Source of the DNA: Asterias amurensis
Lineage: Eukaryota > Echinodermata > Asteroidea > Forcipulatida > Asteriidae
Assembly: GCF_032118995.1 (NCBI RefSeq)
Contig: NC_092661.1
Coordinates: forward strand, 1,924,501 to 1,988,500
Reading direction: 5' to 3'
DNA length: 64,000 nt
Shown: piece by piece, positions 47,277 through 60,272 of the stretch
How positions within the stretch are numbered: the stretch's first letter is position 1
Layout: every line of letters starts with the position of its first letter
Made by a program: the position numbers and the translations under genes
Notes under the pieces: model-generated
Told to the model about the DNA's origin: nothing
What the model saw: only the letters and a program-made list of their open reading frames with translations
Databases searched by the model: none

Positions 47277-50221
47277 ATGGCCGTGTTGAGTGGTTTGATT
47301 TTCCTCTTGCTTAAGATGTTTCTTGAGGTTTCAGCGTCTTATAGTGTGAGTGGTCTTTACCGAGAGGTCTGGTACCAGCCGGTAGAGCACCACGCCCTTC
47401 TAGGCCAGTCCTTCATGAATATCTCAGGCATCTCTGCCGTCAGATGTTCAGTTCGGTGTCTCAGCCATCATGGATGTTTTTCTTTCAACTACGATCACAT
47501 CAATCAAGTCTGTCAGATGAACAACGCCAGAGCTGAGCACGTCTGTGACAACTTTCAAGGAATGCCGTATGTTTCGTATCAGTGATCATTCGTTTTACAC
47601 GTTCAAAGCAAAGTAGCACGTCCAGATCTTGCCAATGCCCAATCACAAACTCGATACTGAAGGCTCCACCCTACTCGGACCATTGTCTTTGATAAACGCT
47701 ATACATATTCATGTTATGTTCAATAGAGCAGGAGAGCTGGAGGCATGTTGTTTAATCCCCAGGAAAATTCTCTTATTGTCTGCTCCTTGAAAAGCATGCA
47801 GGTAGCGGACAATCAATCAGAAGGTAGTGCTAGCATTCACTATAGAGGAATGATTTACTTAGAATTGCTGCTGTCCACTAGTGCCCGGCCAAATATAACC
47901 AAAGGAAAAGGCGAAAAGGGGCACATTTTTGATTTTTTTTAAGTACCCTCTTAAACTATTTTGCAAAGAAATGTATGTTAAGAAGGGGCTGGGTGAAGCA
48001 TGTTGGGTGTCACTGTGGCCGAATAACATAAGGATTTATTTATAACTATTAAAGCTGATACTCCAGCGTCCTTTACTTACTGTTATTATGTGCAAACACA
48101 AAAACACCATATTCATATCACTCGGGTGTTGGATTGAAACTCCAAAATCCAGTAGGGATCACACAAAGTAGGGTTTAAAAAAAAATGAAAAAAATATAAT
48201 ATTGTAAGTGACCAACTAATCTTATTTGAATGTGAACAGCAGTCCTGAATATCATTACAGACGAACGTAAACTTATTTGAATGTGAACAGCAGACTTTTT
48301 CTTTACAAGTTGAGCACACCTACATTGTTAGACTCCAACTGCACAACCAAAGGGACTTACACATGTTGTATTGGGCTCACAAGTAGTGGTATTATACTGT
48401 ATAGGCTATTGTTGCACTTTTTTTTTACACACCCTGCTTGCTTAGTACATCTTTCCTCTATAGTGAATGCTATTAAACACTACACTGTCTTGTGAGTGAT
48501 TGTCCGCTACCTGCATGCTTTTCAAGGAGCAGACAATAAGAGAATTTTCCTGGGGCTTAACACATGCCTCCAGCTCTACTGCTGTATTGACTAACATGAA
48601 TATGTATAGCGTTTAACAAAGACAACGGTCCGAGTAGGGTGGAGCCTTCAGTATCAAGCTTGTGATTGGGCATTGGCAAGATCTGGACGTGCTACGGTGC
48701 TTTGAACGTGTAAAACGAATGATCACTATCACGACGCAACCGCAAAACCAATGACCTGCAAGGTAGTTGTAAAATTCGTTTATGTGTATTTCTAAAGGAT
48801 TCAACCAAATGATTGTTATTTTAAACAGCTACCTGGGGGGAATGTTTTCAACGGAAATGTATTTAACTTGTTCACCATTTTAATGTAATTTTGATATGTG
48901 TACACTTCTGAATTTTTCGTAATATTATCGAATAGAAAAACAGGCCCCTATATACCATAAGGATTTGAAAAACTAAAAACACTTCTGCCGTTGACGGCGC
49001 GTGTCATAAGACAATGCCGCTGACGTCATTTGTGGGAGTTTACTTTGTTATACCTCCACGCTGCAACAAAGCGGCTGTACAAATTGGAGCTCCCAACTAT
49101 GACGTTTTGAGAGTGATTACGTAACAGGGCTTTTCGCAAATCTCTCAGAAAAGCGCTGGATAAGGGTATTCGAAATGTTTTTTTTTTCCACAATTAATAT
49201 CTATTTATAATCATATGACTCGATTTCCTTATTCATTAAAAACATTTAAAATGAAATTCAGCCAAGTTCACGGCTTGACATTTTTCGTTCAAGCAGGTCT
49301 TTAAAAGTTGCACAATTTTTTTGTATAAATTTCAAAATGTGTTCGTTCCTACCTTGTTTTACAGAGTATTATTTCTGGCAATGAAAAGTGCGCTCCTGTG
49401 AAGGTCTCTGTGGGTTTTAGTGAGTAATCAGAATTTTTTTTGTTTTAGTTCCGTTGGAGCGTTTTAAGACACTGTACATAACCAAAATGTGCCCAGTGCC
49501 TTTAAGAACATGCAAGAAACTGTGGAAGATTAAGACATCATGACCCAGTTCAAGTAGATCTTTTTTATCCAAGCTACCTTTAATAAAACTCAAAACCACT
49601 ATGTGGGCATTATGTGTACATAAATATTGTATCTTTCTGTTCCCGATCCAGAGAAACTCGGTCTTGAAGATGGTTCGATCCCCGATGAGAGCCTCTCCGC
49701 ATCAAGTAACTGGGTCGGACCGCGAACGTCAACACCGGCTGGTGGCCGTCTCAATAAGCTACCGCCTGATGATAATACCATAGGAGCTTGGCATGCTAAG
49801 GTAAAGGATACCAACCAGTGGATACAGGTGGATTTAGGCAACCCGACCTTCGTCACTGGGGTACTCACTCAAGGGCGTAACGGTGGAGCTGCCCAGTGGG
49901 TGACAAAGTACAAGGTGCAGTTCGAACCGCCCTCACCGGCAGGCCTTGTTGATGTGAAGGACCAACTTGGTCAAACTCAGGTATGTTGATATGCTAAAGA
50001 GCCTCCTTTGATTTCACCCTTTTTAGAATGGAAACCTTGATAAACAACTAATAGTAAGATGTTATTTGTCGTCCTCCTAGATATTTAATGGCAACACCGA
50101 CAGAAACAGCATCGTGGAGAGGCGCTTCTTCAAGCCCGTCTTGGCGGTCAAGATTCGCATCGTGCCCGTTGAGTGGGAGTCGTTCATCTGCCTGCGTTTT
50201 GAGCTGCTTGGCTGTAAATAA
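47277..50221 (+). pseudogene. PAN + discoidin locus interrupted by transposon (P6)
   Basis: Exon 1 starts at 47277 and is split by the same foldback element as P1 (47582-48726, tatca duplications at 47577-47581 and 48727-48731), with its remainder ending at 48762. Exon 2 is 49365-49419, exon 3 49652-49980 and exon 4 50081-50221. Unlike P1, exon 3 keeps the tryptophan of NQWIQV, and I see no other break. Exon 1 alone would give a secreted 102-residue PAN fragment lacking the last cysteine. The N-A-S glycosylation site is changed to N-A-R here. The discoidin N-terminal cysteine is replaced by serine (VSVGF). Whether the element is ever spliced out is unknown. Confidence 0.8.
47582..48726. mobile_element. 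Foldback-type DNA transposon in P6 exon 1
   Basis: This is the same family, same target base and same orientation as the copy at 3668-4808, about 1145 bp, with flanking tatca repeats. Sharing of the exact site shows that it was duplicated with the gene rather than inserted independently. No transposase is present. Confidence 0.9.
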
Positions 50222-50237
50222 GTAACGTACAGTAGAC

Positions 50238-50896
50238 TTGGTGAGTTTTGGTGAGAAATCAGATAATTATTTCTTTTAATTCCGTTGGAGCGTTTTAAGA
50301 CACTGAACATAACCAAAAGGTGTCCAGTGCCTTTAAGAACATGCAAGAAACTGTGGAAGATTAAGACATCATGACCCAGTTCAAGTAAAAAAAAAAAATT
50401 ATCATAGCCACCTTTAAAGGCAGTATACACTGTTGGTCATTGTCAAAGACGAGCCTTCACAGTTGGTGTATCTCAACATATGCATAAAAAAAACAAACTT
50501 GTGAAAATTTGAGCTCAATCGGTCATCAAACTTGCAAGATAATAATGACAGAAAAAACACCCCTGTCACATGAAGTTGTGTGTGTTTAGATGGTTGATTT
50601 CGAGACCTCAAGTTCTAAATCTGAGGTCCCAAAATCAAATTCGTTGAGAATTACTCCTTTCTCGAAAAACTATGGCACTTCAGAGGGAGGGTTTTATGCT
50701 AATAATTATTTTGAGTGATTACCAATAGTGTCCACTGCCTTTAATGAAACTCAAAACCACTATGTGGGCATTATGTGTACACAAATCTTGTATCCTTCTA
50801 TTCCCGATCCAGAGAAACTCGGTCTTTAGGATGGTTCGATCCCCGATGAGAGCCTCTCCGCTTCAAGCAACTGGGACGTCAACGATAAGAGAACAG
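50238..50896 (+). pseudogene. PAN-discoidin fragment: end of exon 2, intron 2, part of exon 3 (P6b)
   Basis: Right after P6, the text ttggtgagttttggtgag restarts at the 3' end of an exon 2 and runs through a P7-like intron 2, including the TTAA palindromic element at 50418-50740, into an exon 3 beginning at 50813. That exon has an in-frame TAG at 50827-50829 and breaks off at about 50896. No exon 1 or exon 4 accompanies it. It is a relic of a second gene copy deleted on both sides. Confidence 0.85.
50418..50740 (+). mobile_element. TTAA MITE, family 1, in the P6b intron
   Basis: TTAA flanks both ends. The left end is diverged (aggcagtatacactgttgg). It shares its site with the copy in P7 intron 2. 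Confidence 0.8.
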
Positions 50897-52618
50897 ATTT
50901 TGGTAGCTCGTCCTTTTTTCTTTAGTGGAAGACCGCACCTTCGTCTGCTCACAATGATGGGTGCAAATCACAATTTAGTTTTATATATTTTAAATCTGCT
51001 TCAAAATTCCAAACTTGAGTTGGATGTCAAAGATTTTACATAAACATATATTAAAGCAAACAACCTATGTGCCTTTGTGTCCGATCCTAGAAACACAGAC
51101 AACGAGAAAATACAAATCCGGATTGAAGGCAGAGTAAACTTTATTATTGCACAAATTGTTCTGCTTTAGATGCCTTAAAAGGGCTCCAGGCCTAAAGTCT
51201 TTTAATATTTGAGTGAGATCAAACTGGAAATGTGGTCTAGTTGGTTGCAGTTTACTTTGATTTGAAAGTTTAAATGTGAATAAAAATAGTATAACTTGAT
51301 TTGATTTGATTTGATTTGATTTCCTTTGTTCCGAAAGGAATATTTTTTTATACCCCAACTTTCTTACAACAATAATTTAAAATAATACAATATTGAGGTT
51401 CACATATTTAGGAAGAGTGAGAAAAAAGGTAATAATAATTATGATGATTTAATCATTTATACTGCGCCCATTCCATAAAGTGTAAACAAGTGCATAACAA
51501 AATAATTATAAAAATAATAAAATTTATACAACAGGAAAATATACAGCAATCCAAACAAATGAAAATACAAGGACCTTACAGAACAATCCGTTGAGTACAA
51601 ATTGCAAAATATTAAGACAGCAAACCCAAATAAATTAGTGAAGGAACAATATATGCACAATCATATAAAAAGCTTCTTTAAAAAGATAAGTCTTAAGGAC
51701 AGATTTATAAACATCAAGGCTACCAGCGCTCCTAATATGAAGGGGAAAGTATCAATTTTAAAGCGATTATTTGAAACACTGCTTTCCTTAGCAGACATAC
51801 ACATACACGTGGCTGAGCAATTGAAAGACGTGGAAACATGATCTCTCAACCAGTTGTTAAAACGTGCACGCATTAAAATATTTATGAATGCCCGGCTTCA
51901 CAAAAAAAACAAAAAAAAAAAACGAAAGTCATAGATTTTGCATTTAAGTTAAACTAACATGGTAGAAAGCTTCAGCTCCCCAAACATAAGAGAAAATTAC
52001 CCACCCAAAAAAACTTCCCCTGATGAAAGCTAAGTCGAAAAGAACAAGTTCCAACGGTCGCGGCCACATCAAACTTTGAATTTGAATGTACAACTCAGAA
52101 AGATTTACGACAGGCACAAGAAATATTGAGGGCGCTCTTAATTGTATTTAGCGTACAACCGCGTTTGAACCCCTATGGGGTAGTACACTACTTGCCAATT
52201 TCTCCTTGCTTTGGCTCTTTAAACTTTAGCATGACTTTAGCTTGTGTTAATATGATGGGTCAGCGCCATTTTCTCAATGGCAAATATTTACTACAAGCAC
52301 AAAATAATTACAATTTAGATCCTGTACCTATTCACTGTTGTCATCGTTCTATCGCATAGGTCTATACCTTGCTGGACAAGACATGAGCTCTTTTATACGC
52401 CCCTGGGGTGTGATCGACCGCCGACATAGTATAATTCAGAAAGCTATATTTAGTATTTTATTGGTAAACTGAGCTGACATCATAATTAAGTCAGCATGTA
52501 TCACGGGAAGTTATTAGGTCCACTTTGGAAGTCGAATATCTAGTTTTTGTGTTTGTCTTATTTTTTTGCAGTACAAAGCTCACAAACTCAAAAGCTTGCT
52601 TTTCTGAAATGAGAAATT
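50897..52618. other. 1.7 kb segment unique to unit 4, with retrotransposon-tail-like parts
   Basis: This stretch has no counterpart in the other units; homology returns at about 52619 with the P1-type promoter region. It contains a (TTGAT)n tract at about 51294-51333 next to tcctttgttccgaaaggaat, and on the minus strand a sequence ending in gggcgcagtataaatgatt followed by AT-rich triplets (about 51430-51480). That pattern is typical of 3' ends of LINEs or their SINEs in marine invertebrates. I found no convincing protein in it. It may be one or two 5'-truncated non-LTR insertions plus filler. Confidence 0.5.
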
Positions 52619-52816
52619 GCGGCAGCCATTGTGTTCTGTTCACTATAAAAACAGACTAATTTCTATTTTTTGTTTTATGTATTCAAAATGCCAAAACATC
52701 CAAATTGCAGAAATTATACGGTGGCCTAATTGATTTCTATAAAGAAGTATGGGAAAAGTAATTAGTGTTATAGCCCATTTCAGCGGGTTGCAATCTGTAT
52801 GGTTATTGATTTTTTG

Positions 52817-52864
52817 TGACGCAAGATGACCAGAATGAATGGGTTTTTTTCATACCATGGCAAC
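52817..52864 (+). promoter_or_regulatory. Weak CRE / X-box-like pair upstream of P7
   Basis: TGACGCAAG with CATACCATGGCAAC at 52851-52864, about 87 bases before the ATG of the intact gene. Confidence 0.45.
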
Positions 52865-52950
52865 ACTATTACCCTCAGTTTAATTTGAACCACGATCTTC
52901 CATGAAATTATTGAGAGGGAAAAGATTATGTTTTAAGCCAGAGTGAGAAA

Positions 52951-55062
52951 ATGGCCGTGTTGAGTGGTTTGATTTTCCTCTTGCTTAAGATGTTTCTTGA
53001 GGTTTCAGCGTCTTATAGTGTGAGTGGTCTCTACCGAGGGGTCTGGTACCAGCCGGTAGAGCACCACGCCCTACTAGGCCAGTCCTTCATGAATATCTCG
53101 GGCATCTCTGCCGTCAGATGTTCAGTTCGGTGTCTCAGCCATCATGGATGTTTCTCTTTCAACTACGATCACATCAATCAAGTCTGTCAGATGAACAACG
53201 CCAGTGCTGAGCACGTCTGTGACAACTTTCAAGGAATGCTGAATGTGTCGTATTACGACGCAACCGCAAAACCAACGACCTGCAAGGTAGTTGTAAAATT
53301 CGTTTATGTGTATTTCTAAAGGATTAAACCAAATGATTCTTATTTTAAACAGCTACCTGTGAGGAATGTTTTCAACGGAAATGTATTTAACTTGTTCACC
53401 ATTTTAATGTATTTTTGATATGTGTACACTTCTGAATTTTTCGTAATATTATCGAATAAAAAAACAGGCCCCTATATACCATAAGGTTTTGAAAAACTAA
53501 AAACATTTCTGCCGTTGACGGCGCGTGTCATAAGACAATGCCGCTGACGTCATTTGTGGGAGTTTACTTTGTTATACCTTCACGCTGCAACAAAGCGGCT
53601 GTACAAATTGGAGCTCCCAACTATGACGTTTTGAGAGTGATTACGTAACAGGGCTTTTCGCAAATCGCTCAGAAAAGCGCTGGATAAGGGTATTCGAAAT
53701 GTTTTTTTTTTACACAATTAAAATCTATTTATAATCATATGACTCGATTTCCTTATTCATTGAAAACATTTAAAATGAAATTCAGCAAAGTTCACGACTT
53801 GACATTTTCGTTCAAGGTCTTTAAAAGTTGCACAATATTTTTGTATAAATTTCAAAATGTGTTCGTTCCTACCTTGCTTTACAGAGTATTATTTCTGGCA
53901 ATGAAAAGTGCGCTCATGTGAAGGTCTCTGTGGGTTTTGGTGAGTAATCAGATAATTATTTGTTTTAGTTCCGTTGAAGCGTTTAAAGACACTGAACATA
54001 ACCAAAATGTGCCAAGTGCCTTTAAGAACATGCAAGAAACTGTGGAAGATTAAGACATCATGACCCAGTTCAAGTAATTTTTTTTTTATCAAAGCCACCT
54101 TTAAAGGCCGTATACACTGTTGGACATTGTCAAAGACGAGCCTTCACAGTTTGTGTATCTCAACATATGCATACAAAAAAAAACTTGTGAAAATTTGAGC
54201 TCAATCGGTCATCAAACTTGCAAGATAATAATGAAAGAAAAAACACCCCTGTCACACGAAGTTGTGTGTGTTTAGATGGTTGATTTCGAGACCTCAAGTT
54301 CTAAATCTGAGGTCCCGAAATCAAATTCGTTGAAAATTACTCCTTTCTCGAAAACTATGGCACTTCAGAGGGAGGGTTTTATGCTAATAATTATTTTGAG
54401 TGATTACCAATAGTGTCCACTGCCTTTAATGAAACTCAAAACCACTATGTGGGCATTATGTGTACATAAATCTTGTATCCTTCTATTCCCGATCCAGAGA
54501 AACTCGGTGTTGAAGATGGTTCGATTCCCGATGAGAGCCTCTCCGCATCAAGTAACTGGGAAGGCAGTGATAAGAGTACAGCAGCTGGTGGCCGTCTCAA
54601 CAAGACACCGCCAAATAACCTTATCATAGGAGCATGGTGTCCTATGGTACCGGATACCAACCAGTGGATACAGGTGGATTTAGGCAACCCGACCTACGTC
54701 ACCGGGGTACTCACACAGGGGCGTAACGGTGTAGCTGCTCAGTGGGTGACAAAGTACAAAGTGCAGTTCGAACCGCCCTCACCGGCAGGCCTTGTTGATG
54801 TGAATGACCAACTTGGTCAAACTCAGGTATGCTGATATAGCCTCCTTTGAATTTACTTTTTTAGGATGATAAAAATACCTCTTTAACGCTATAAACAATA
54901 CGTTTGTCATTTTCTTTCTAGATATTCAATGGCAACACCGATAGAGACAGCATCGTGGAGAGGCGCTTCTTCAAGCCCGTCTTGGCGGTCAAGGTTCACA
55001 TCGTGCCCGTTGAGTGGAGTGGCTTCATCGCGCTGCGTTTCGAGCTGCTTGGCTGTAAATAA
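52951..55062 (+). CDS. PAN + F5/8C discoidin secreted protein (P7)
   Basis: Exons are 52951-53286, 53885-53939, 54498-54826 and 54922-55062: 861 nt, 286 residues, in frame throughout. The signal peptide MAVLSGLIFLLLKMFLEVSA is followed by a six-cysteine PAN domain with an extra N-V-S glycosylation site, an 18-codon exon 2, and a discoidin domain with loops EGSDKSTAAGG and RNGVAA and an extra cysteine in GAWCPMVPD. The canonical N-terminal discoidin cysteine is serine here (VSVGFE), while a cysteine six residues earlier (EKCAPVK) may pair with the terminal one instead. It is the uninterrupted relative of P1, P6 and P8 and shows the empty transposon site (tcgtattacgac). Confidence 0.86.
54104..54425 (+). 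mobile_element. TTAA MITE, family 1, in P7 intron 2
   Basis: It has the same site and the same diverged left end as the P6b copy, which shows that the two introns descend from one. It ends about 70 bases before exon 3. Confidence 0.8.
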
Positions 55063-55402
55063 GTTGTGAGGTAAACGACCAACCGTAATTGTTGTAGCAA
55101 AATGGAGAGAAATCGCTTGATGTCAGATTTGTGACCATTCTGTGACGTATTATAACAACATTATATATTTTGCCTCATTATCATCAATATCGTAAACTCT
55201 TTGTCTTGGTAGTGCTTGCAATAGTTTAGTTTTATATTGCGATTTTACAGGCATCATTCTAGGAGAAGGATTTAAAAACTGTGAAAAAAATCAAACAATC
55301 TAAGTTCTGAATGGTCATCTCAAGCCTGACACAAATGGACGTAAAACCCTCTACATCCAAAACATTAATGGCATCCATAATGAGTACCGAGAACATCTTT
55401 AA

Positions 55403-55766
55403 AGCCATTATACACTTTCGGTAAACAGTATTGTCCAAGTCCCACACTTCGTGTATCACAACTTATATATAAAATAACAAACCTGTGAAAATTTAGGCTC
55501 AATCGGTCATCGGAGTCGGGAGAAAATAACGGGAAAACCCACTCTTGTTTCCGCACGTTTCGCCGTGTCATGACATGTGTTTAAAATAAATCCGTAATTC
55601 CCGCTATCGAGAATTGATATTGTTTTAATGTTTTCCCAAAAAGTAAAGCATTTCATTGAATAATATTTCAGGAGAAGTCTTTCACCATTACCTTCTGTAA
55701 ACCCTGTAAATAATTTGTAAATCTGTGAACCTTTTTTTTTTTCTGTACCGAAAGTGTATAATGGCT
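55403..55766 (+). mobile_element. TTAA MITE, family 2, unit 4 tail
   Basis: Same orientation as unit 1, 340 bases past the P7 stop. Confidence 0.8.
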
Positions 55767-56648
55767 TTAAAGCCACTAATATAAAATTTAATAAACTTTA
55801 ATAAAATTTATAAAATTTAATTTGTAGGCATACAATAACCCAGTAGCAGAAGAGAGTAAAGTATAGTGAGCGAAAGTGCATACTTATTTGTACATGCTGC
55901 AACTTTCTTATTTTGTAAACTAAATTTATGGTAAAAGTAAGTTTGCATACACAACATAATGGAATGTTTTCCGATAGCTTTCAGCAAGGCTATAGAATAA
56001 TTCTTTTTTTTGTGGGTTTTACCACTATTTTTGGGGAGCACGGCTCTGATCTATCTTCTGTTTATTATCTCGGAGGGAGGGGTAGTGTGAAAACCTGTGG
56101 GGCGACCTCTGTCGATGAGTGGTGTCCAAGTGTTGTGTTGTTGTGAATGGCACCCATCTTGTTTGTTGTGAAGTAAAAGATTAACATGAAATCAGTCTGT
56201 CACTGTCATCAGTAATTGAAATTGTAAACGGGTAGTTTTATAGAACTCTTCATGGGTTTTGATTTGTGTTTAGATAATCGTTTGATCAGAGAGTGTTGTA
56301 TTTTAGAGGGTTAATTGAATCATGCGTTTAGGTAACTCTATGTATAGAGTAGAAAGACATTGAAGCATATAGAGCAAGGACATTGAAGCCAACATGTACG
56401 TGTTTATCATTCAATTCAATTCAATTCAATAATACGTTCCATATTCTTGTTGGAGAAAAGGAACAATATTTTGAGAATTAAACAGTACATAGAAATGTAA
56501 CAAAATCAAAAGCGCATAAAATTGTACAGAAACAATATAATCTTAAAGCAAATAATAAATAAATAACTAGGAATTAACTATGTACATGAGATGAGCGAGA
56601 GCATGAGGCTGTTCGAGTAAACCGGGGCTTGTAGACAACAGCCTTTAT

Positions 56649-56880
<232 letters not shown>

Positions 56881-57537
56881 ACGGCGAAGAAAAAACAGGG
56901 ACAAGACAAACAAAGTGTAGTCGTATCATTTGTAATTTACTGTGTCTGTGCTATCATTATTGTGTAAGGCTTAATTTATACTTTCTTGTAAGAATAAATT
57001 AGTTACAGAATATTTATCTTCTATAATTGAGACGACATTTTGTGCAACATGTAATATTGGTAGCTCGTCCTTTATTCTTAAGAAATATAGCTCTCTTCTA
57101 AAATGCATATTAACTAGATTTATTTGTCACTGAAATTAATTTGTGCGTACATTTATGAGTATTAGTTTCAATTCAATCTTGTAAAAAAAATAAATAATGA
57201 AAAGAAATGAATATTACTTGCACTCAGTGAGTTTCAAGAACGCCAAACGGTTCAAAACACAATTTAAACACAGTCAAATAAACAAGCACCACAAAAAAAA
57301 AAAAATCCACTCAAAAATTAAATTGCATTTTGTTTTCTCACTCAAGGCGCGCAATTCTTATTTCTTCAATGAAAATGCTACTTAATTGAAAAAAAATCAG
57401 CTGATCAAAGAACAACATTTGTTGTGAATTTACCTAAATTTTTTAATTAAAACAATTTTACCATTAATTGAAACTGCATAAAATATGGTGAAATAATAAA
57501 CTTTCAACATTGTTCTCTCTCAATATTTTTTTTTATA

Positions 57538-57893
57538 GATAGGGGCCTCCATCCTTTTGGCAAAGTTCTACTTCATGCTGTGGGTTCGAGAGTCGTTACA
57601 CCGGTGTCATTAATAAGACACAACCGCGATGCTCGTCCTTCAGATGGGACACAAAGCAGTGGTCCCGTGTGTTGTTTACTTACGTAAAATAACAGTAAAG
57701 AGAAGGGGTTCGCCCCCCCCCCCCCTTTGTTCCTGTCCGATTGGCAGCAAATTGCGCCACAGCACTCTGTAAAACATGACACGGTGCTTGCTTTCAAAGA
57801 CTTCCTCATAAAAATAGCCCCACACCTTGCAGGAAATACCGTATGTTACAGCGCCAGGAGCGCCACTGAGTGACGGACATGCGCGCTATAATA
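57538..57893 (+). repeat. SINE- or LINE-tail-like repeat, unit 5
   Basis: Positional copy of the repeat at 632-992, closest to the unit 1 copy (both have cgccccc then ttgttcctg). Confidence 0.55.
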
Positions 57894-57920
57894 TAACATT
57901 ATGCTTAACGATGACAATAT

Positions 57921-58059
57921 GAGACTTTGGAACGCTAGGTGGCAGCAGACTTTACCAGATAAATGTCCATTGTTTACGTAGTTCTGAGCATGCGCATATT
58001 ACCGAGAAAAATGGATTTTATCTAGTAAGTCTGCTGCCACCAAGCGTCCCAAAAGTCTC
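57921..58059. mobile_element. 139-bp palindromic element 3' of GPCR A5
   Basis: Positional copy of the element at 1015-1153, closest to the unit 1 copy. Confidence 0.75.
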
Positions 58060-58219
58060 CTATTCATTTATCATTGTAAAACCATAAGCAACAGCCGTAG
58101 GCCTATCTGTAGCTGATAGCTGTAGACGCCAATTTGGACACAGTCCAATTGTGTGATGAGAGATGACTGCCACTCTAAGAATCGGGCCAACTGTCTCTTG
58201 ACAACAGTGATTTCGACTT

Positions 58220-59164
58220 TCACAGTTCGATATCAACTGGTGCCACTGATCTTTTGCAGCACACAAATCGCCCCATGACGATTCTTTTGGCCACCTGACG
58301 AAAAGAATCATTAAAAAGACAGTAGATGAACACATTAAACATACTATTACTTATTGTCAACCATACTACTACCCATTCAATTATTGGGGGCGGGGTAACG
58401 CCCATCAAAGTTGTAACTACATACGTGACAAAATTCGGTGTGTAGCAGATGGCAAAAATTACAGTGACAATGAAGAATGTTTTCAACATCTTTTCTTGAT
58501 CCGCTTGTGCTTTTTTCTGACGGTTACGGTTTAGTTGTAGATCTTGCCTTTTACTGACTTTGATGATGCGATAGTAGACAAACAACATGATCGTCACAGG
58601 AGCTATGTCACCCAAAATTAGTTTCAGAATATCAATAATTGCAGAGCTGTGTTCTAGAAAACATCCAACTGGAGCTTTTTGAAAAACACTTTTCACTCCA
58701 ATAATAAGCTTGATTCCAATTGGGTAACAAAATGAAATGCACGATGCAAAAACTACAAGCATGATGAAGCGACGTCGGGTACACCATATTGGGAACTTAT
58801 ACGGCCGTGTGACGGCGATATACCGTTCAATGTTAAGAAACAAAACAGACAGAATTGACATCATGAAAGATGCAAATGCAACTACAGCAACAACTTCGCA
58901 AACGAACTGTCCGTAGACCCATTTTTCTGTGGCTGATGGCACGACACTGAGCATTGAAATGATCCCAACTGTTAAGTCATACAACGAGAGAGTAGTCAGT
59001 AGAACCTTAGTACTGTCGGCCAAAGTTGAGACACCACGCACCACAGCAATCGAGAGAATATTCCCCGAAATGATCAGCAAACCAATGATAACGATGAAAA
59101 ATGTACGGATAACAATAAACGATTCAGGCAAACCCGAAGGGGCTTTAGTTGTCGTGGTATTCAT
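58220..59164 (-). CDS. Rhodopsin-class GPCR, type A copy 5 (A5)
   Basis: This intact 314-residue type A receptor is closest to A1 in its ends and flanks. In its core it carries A96, F97, A98 in TM3 (as in A4), K181 at about 5.42 in TM5, and CYPIGIKLII in TM4-ECL2. A lysine at 5.42 in the membrane core is a strong hint of changed ligand specificity. It is divergent from P8, with 1.1 kb between starts. Confidence 0.9.
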   Translation of the reverse strand: MNTTTTKAPSGLPESFIVIRTFFIVIIGLLIISGNILSIAVVRGVSTLADSTKVLLTTLSLYDLTVGIISMLSVVPSATEKWVYGQFVCEVVAVVAFASFMMSILSVLFLNIERYIAVTRPYKFPIWCTRRRFIMLVVFASCISFCYPIGIKLIIGVKSVFQKAPVGCFLEHSSAIIDILKLILGDIAPVTIMLFVYYRIIKVSKRQDLQLNRNRQKKAQADQEKMLKTFFIVTVIFAICYTPNFVTYVVTTLMGVTPPPIIEWVVVWLTISNSMFNVFIYCLFNDSFRQVAKRIVMGRFVCCKRSVAPVDIEL

Positions 59165-60116
59165 TGTACTTATCGTTCAACAGTCAAAAGCTAAACACGT
59201 TCATCAACAGACAGGTCTTCAACAGGCTGGTCTTCAGCTATATATGCAGCTATCGCCAGAAGACGATCAGAGCTGATCGAAACGTCGACTTGAAACCAAC
59301 GGTTCTTTTCAGAACCATCCCAACTCATCTAGAGATTATCATTACATGGTGTTACCACAAATCTTTCTATTATCGTATTTCCACCATGCAAAGTTTCAAA
59401 TCATACTAATGCAAAGTTGCAAAGCACGGCTTGTCATCAGATGTTCGTTGTTCGTAGTTCGATACGACATTAGTGTCCTCAGTGTCTTGATATACCAACT
59501 TGTATGTATTTCTTCCAAAGTAGGTCCATACATTAACATGCAGTCCAGTACATATCAAAAGGACTGCCATTTTCACCGCTATTATAATAACAAGTTTCCG
59601 TTCACCGTTTGATGTCTCTGAATTCCTCTCAAAGGTTGTCCCCTTGTCTGAACAAAAACGACAAGACACTGTAGTTTAGAGCAAATTTGAGCGTGCACAA
59701 TGGTTTAATTAAAGGTCTGCTATTTTTAATAGCAGCCAAACTTGTTGACTTTTAGTTGACTACTGTAGTCGACCATTAGAACCAGCCTCATGACCAAGCT
59801 TTCTTTCCTGACTGGTAGCCAATTGTTTCTTGCTAACCGTGTAGAGCGCAGAAGGGAACTCCAATAGACCCATACAAATACTCCTTCTACCCTCGATCCA
59901 TCCGACTATGGAACCAGCACTTTGCAGCTATTGTGTTCTGTTCACTATAAAAAAAAACTAATTTCTATTTGTTTGTATGTATTCCAAATGCCAAAACATC
60001 CAAATTGCAGAAAGTCTACGTTGGCCTAATTGATTTCTATAAAGAAGTATGGGAAAAGTAATTAGTGTTATAGCCCATTTCAGCGGGTTGCAATCTGTAT
60101 GGTTATTGATTTTTTG

Positions 60117-60165
60117 TGACGCAAGTGGACCAGAATCAATGGTTTTTTTTTCATACCATGGCAAC
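60117..60165 (+). promoter_or_regulatory. Weak CRE / X-box-like pair upstream of P8
   Basis: TGACGCAAG with CATACCATGGCAAC at 60152-60165, as in P1 and P6. Confidence 0.45.
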
Positions 60166-60272
60166 ACTATTATCCGCAGTTTAATTTGAACCACGATCTT
60201 CCATGAATTTATTGAGAGGGAACAAATTATGTTGTGGATAGGGCAACTCACCATTTTTAGCCAGAGGAGACA

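Noticed and set aside
51457-51873. Minus-strand frames in the unit 4 private segment
   Set aside because: They are AT-rich, short and have no recognisable domain. They lie in what looks like a retrotransposon tail.
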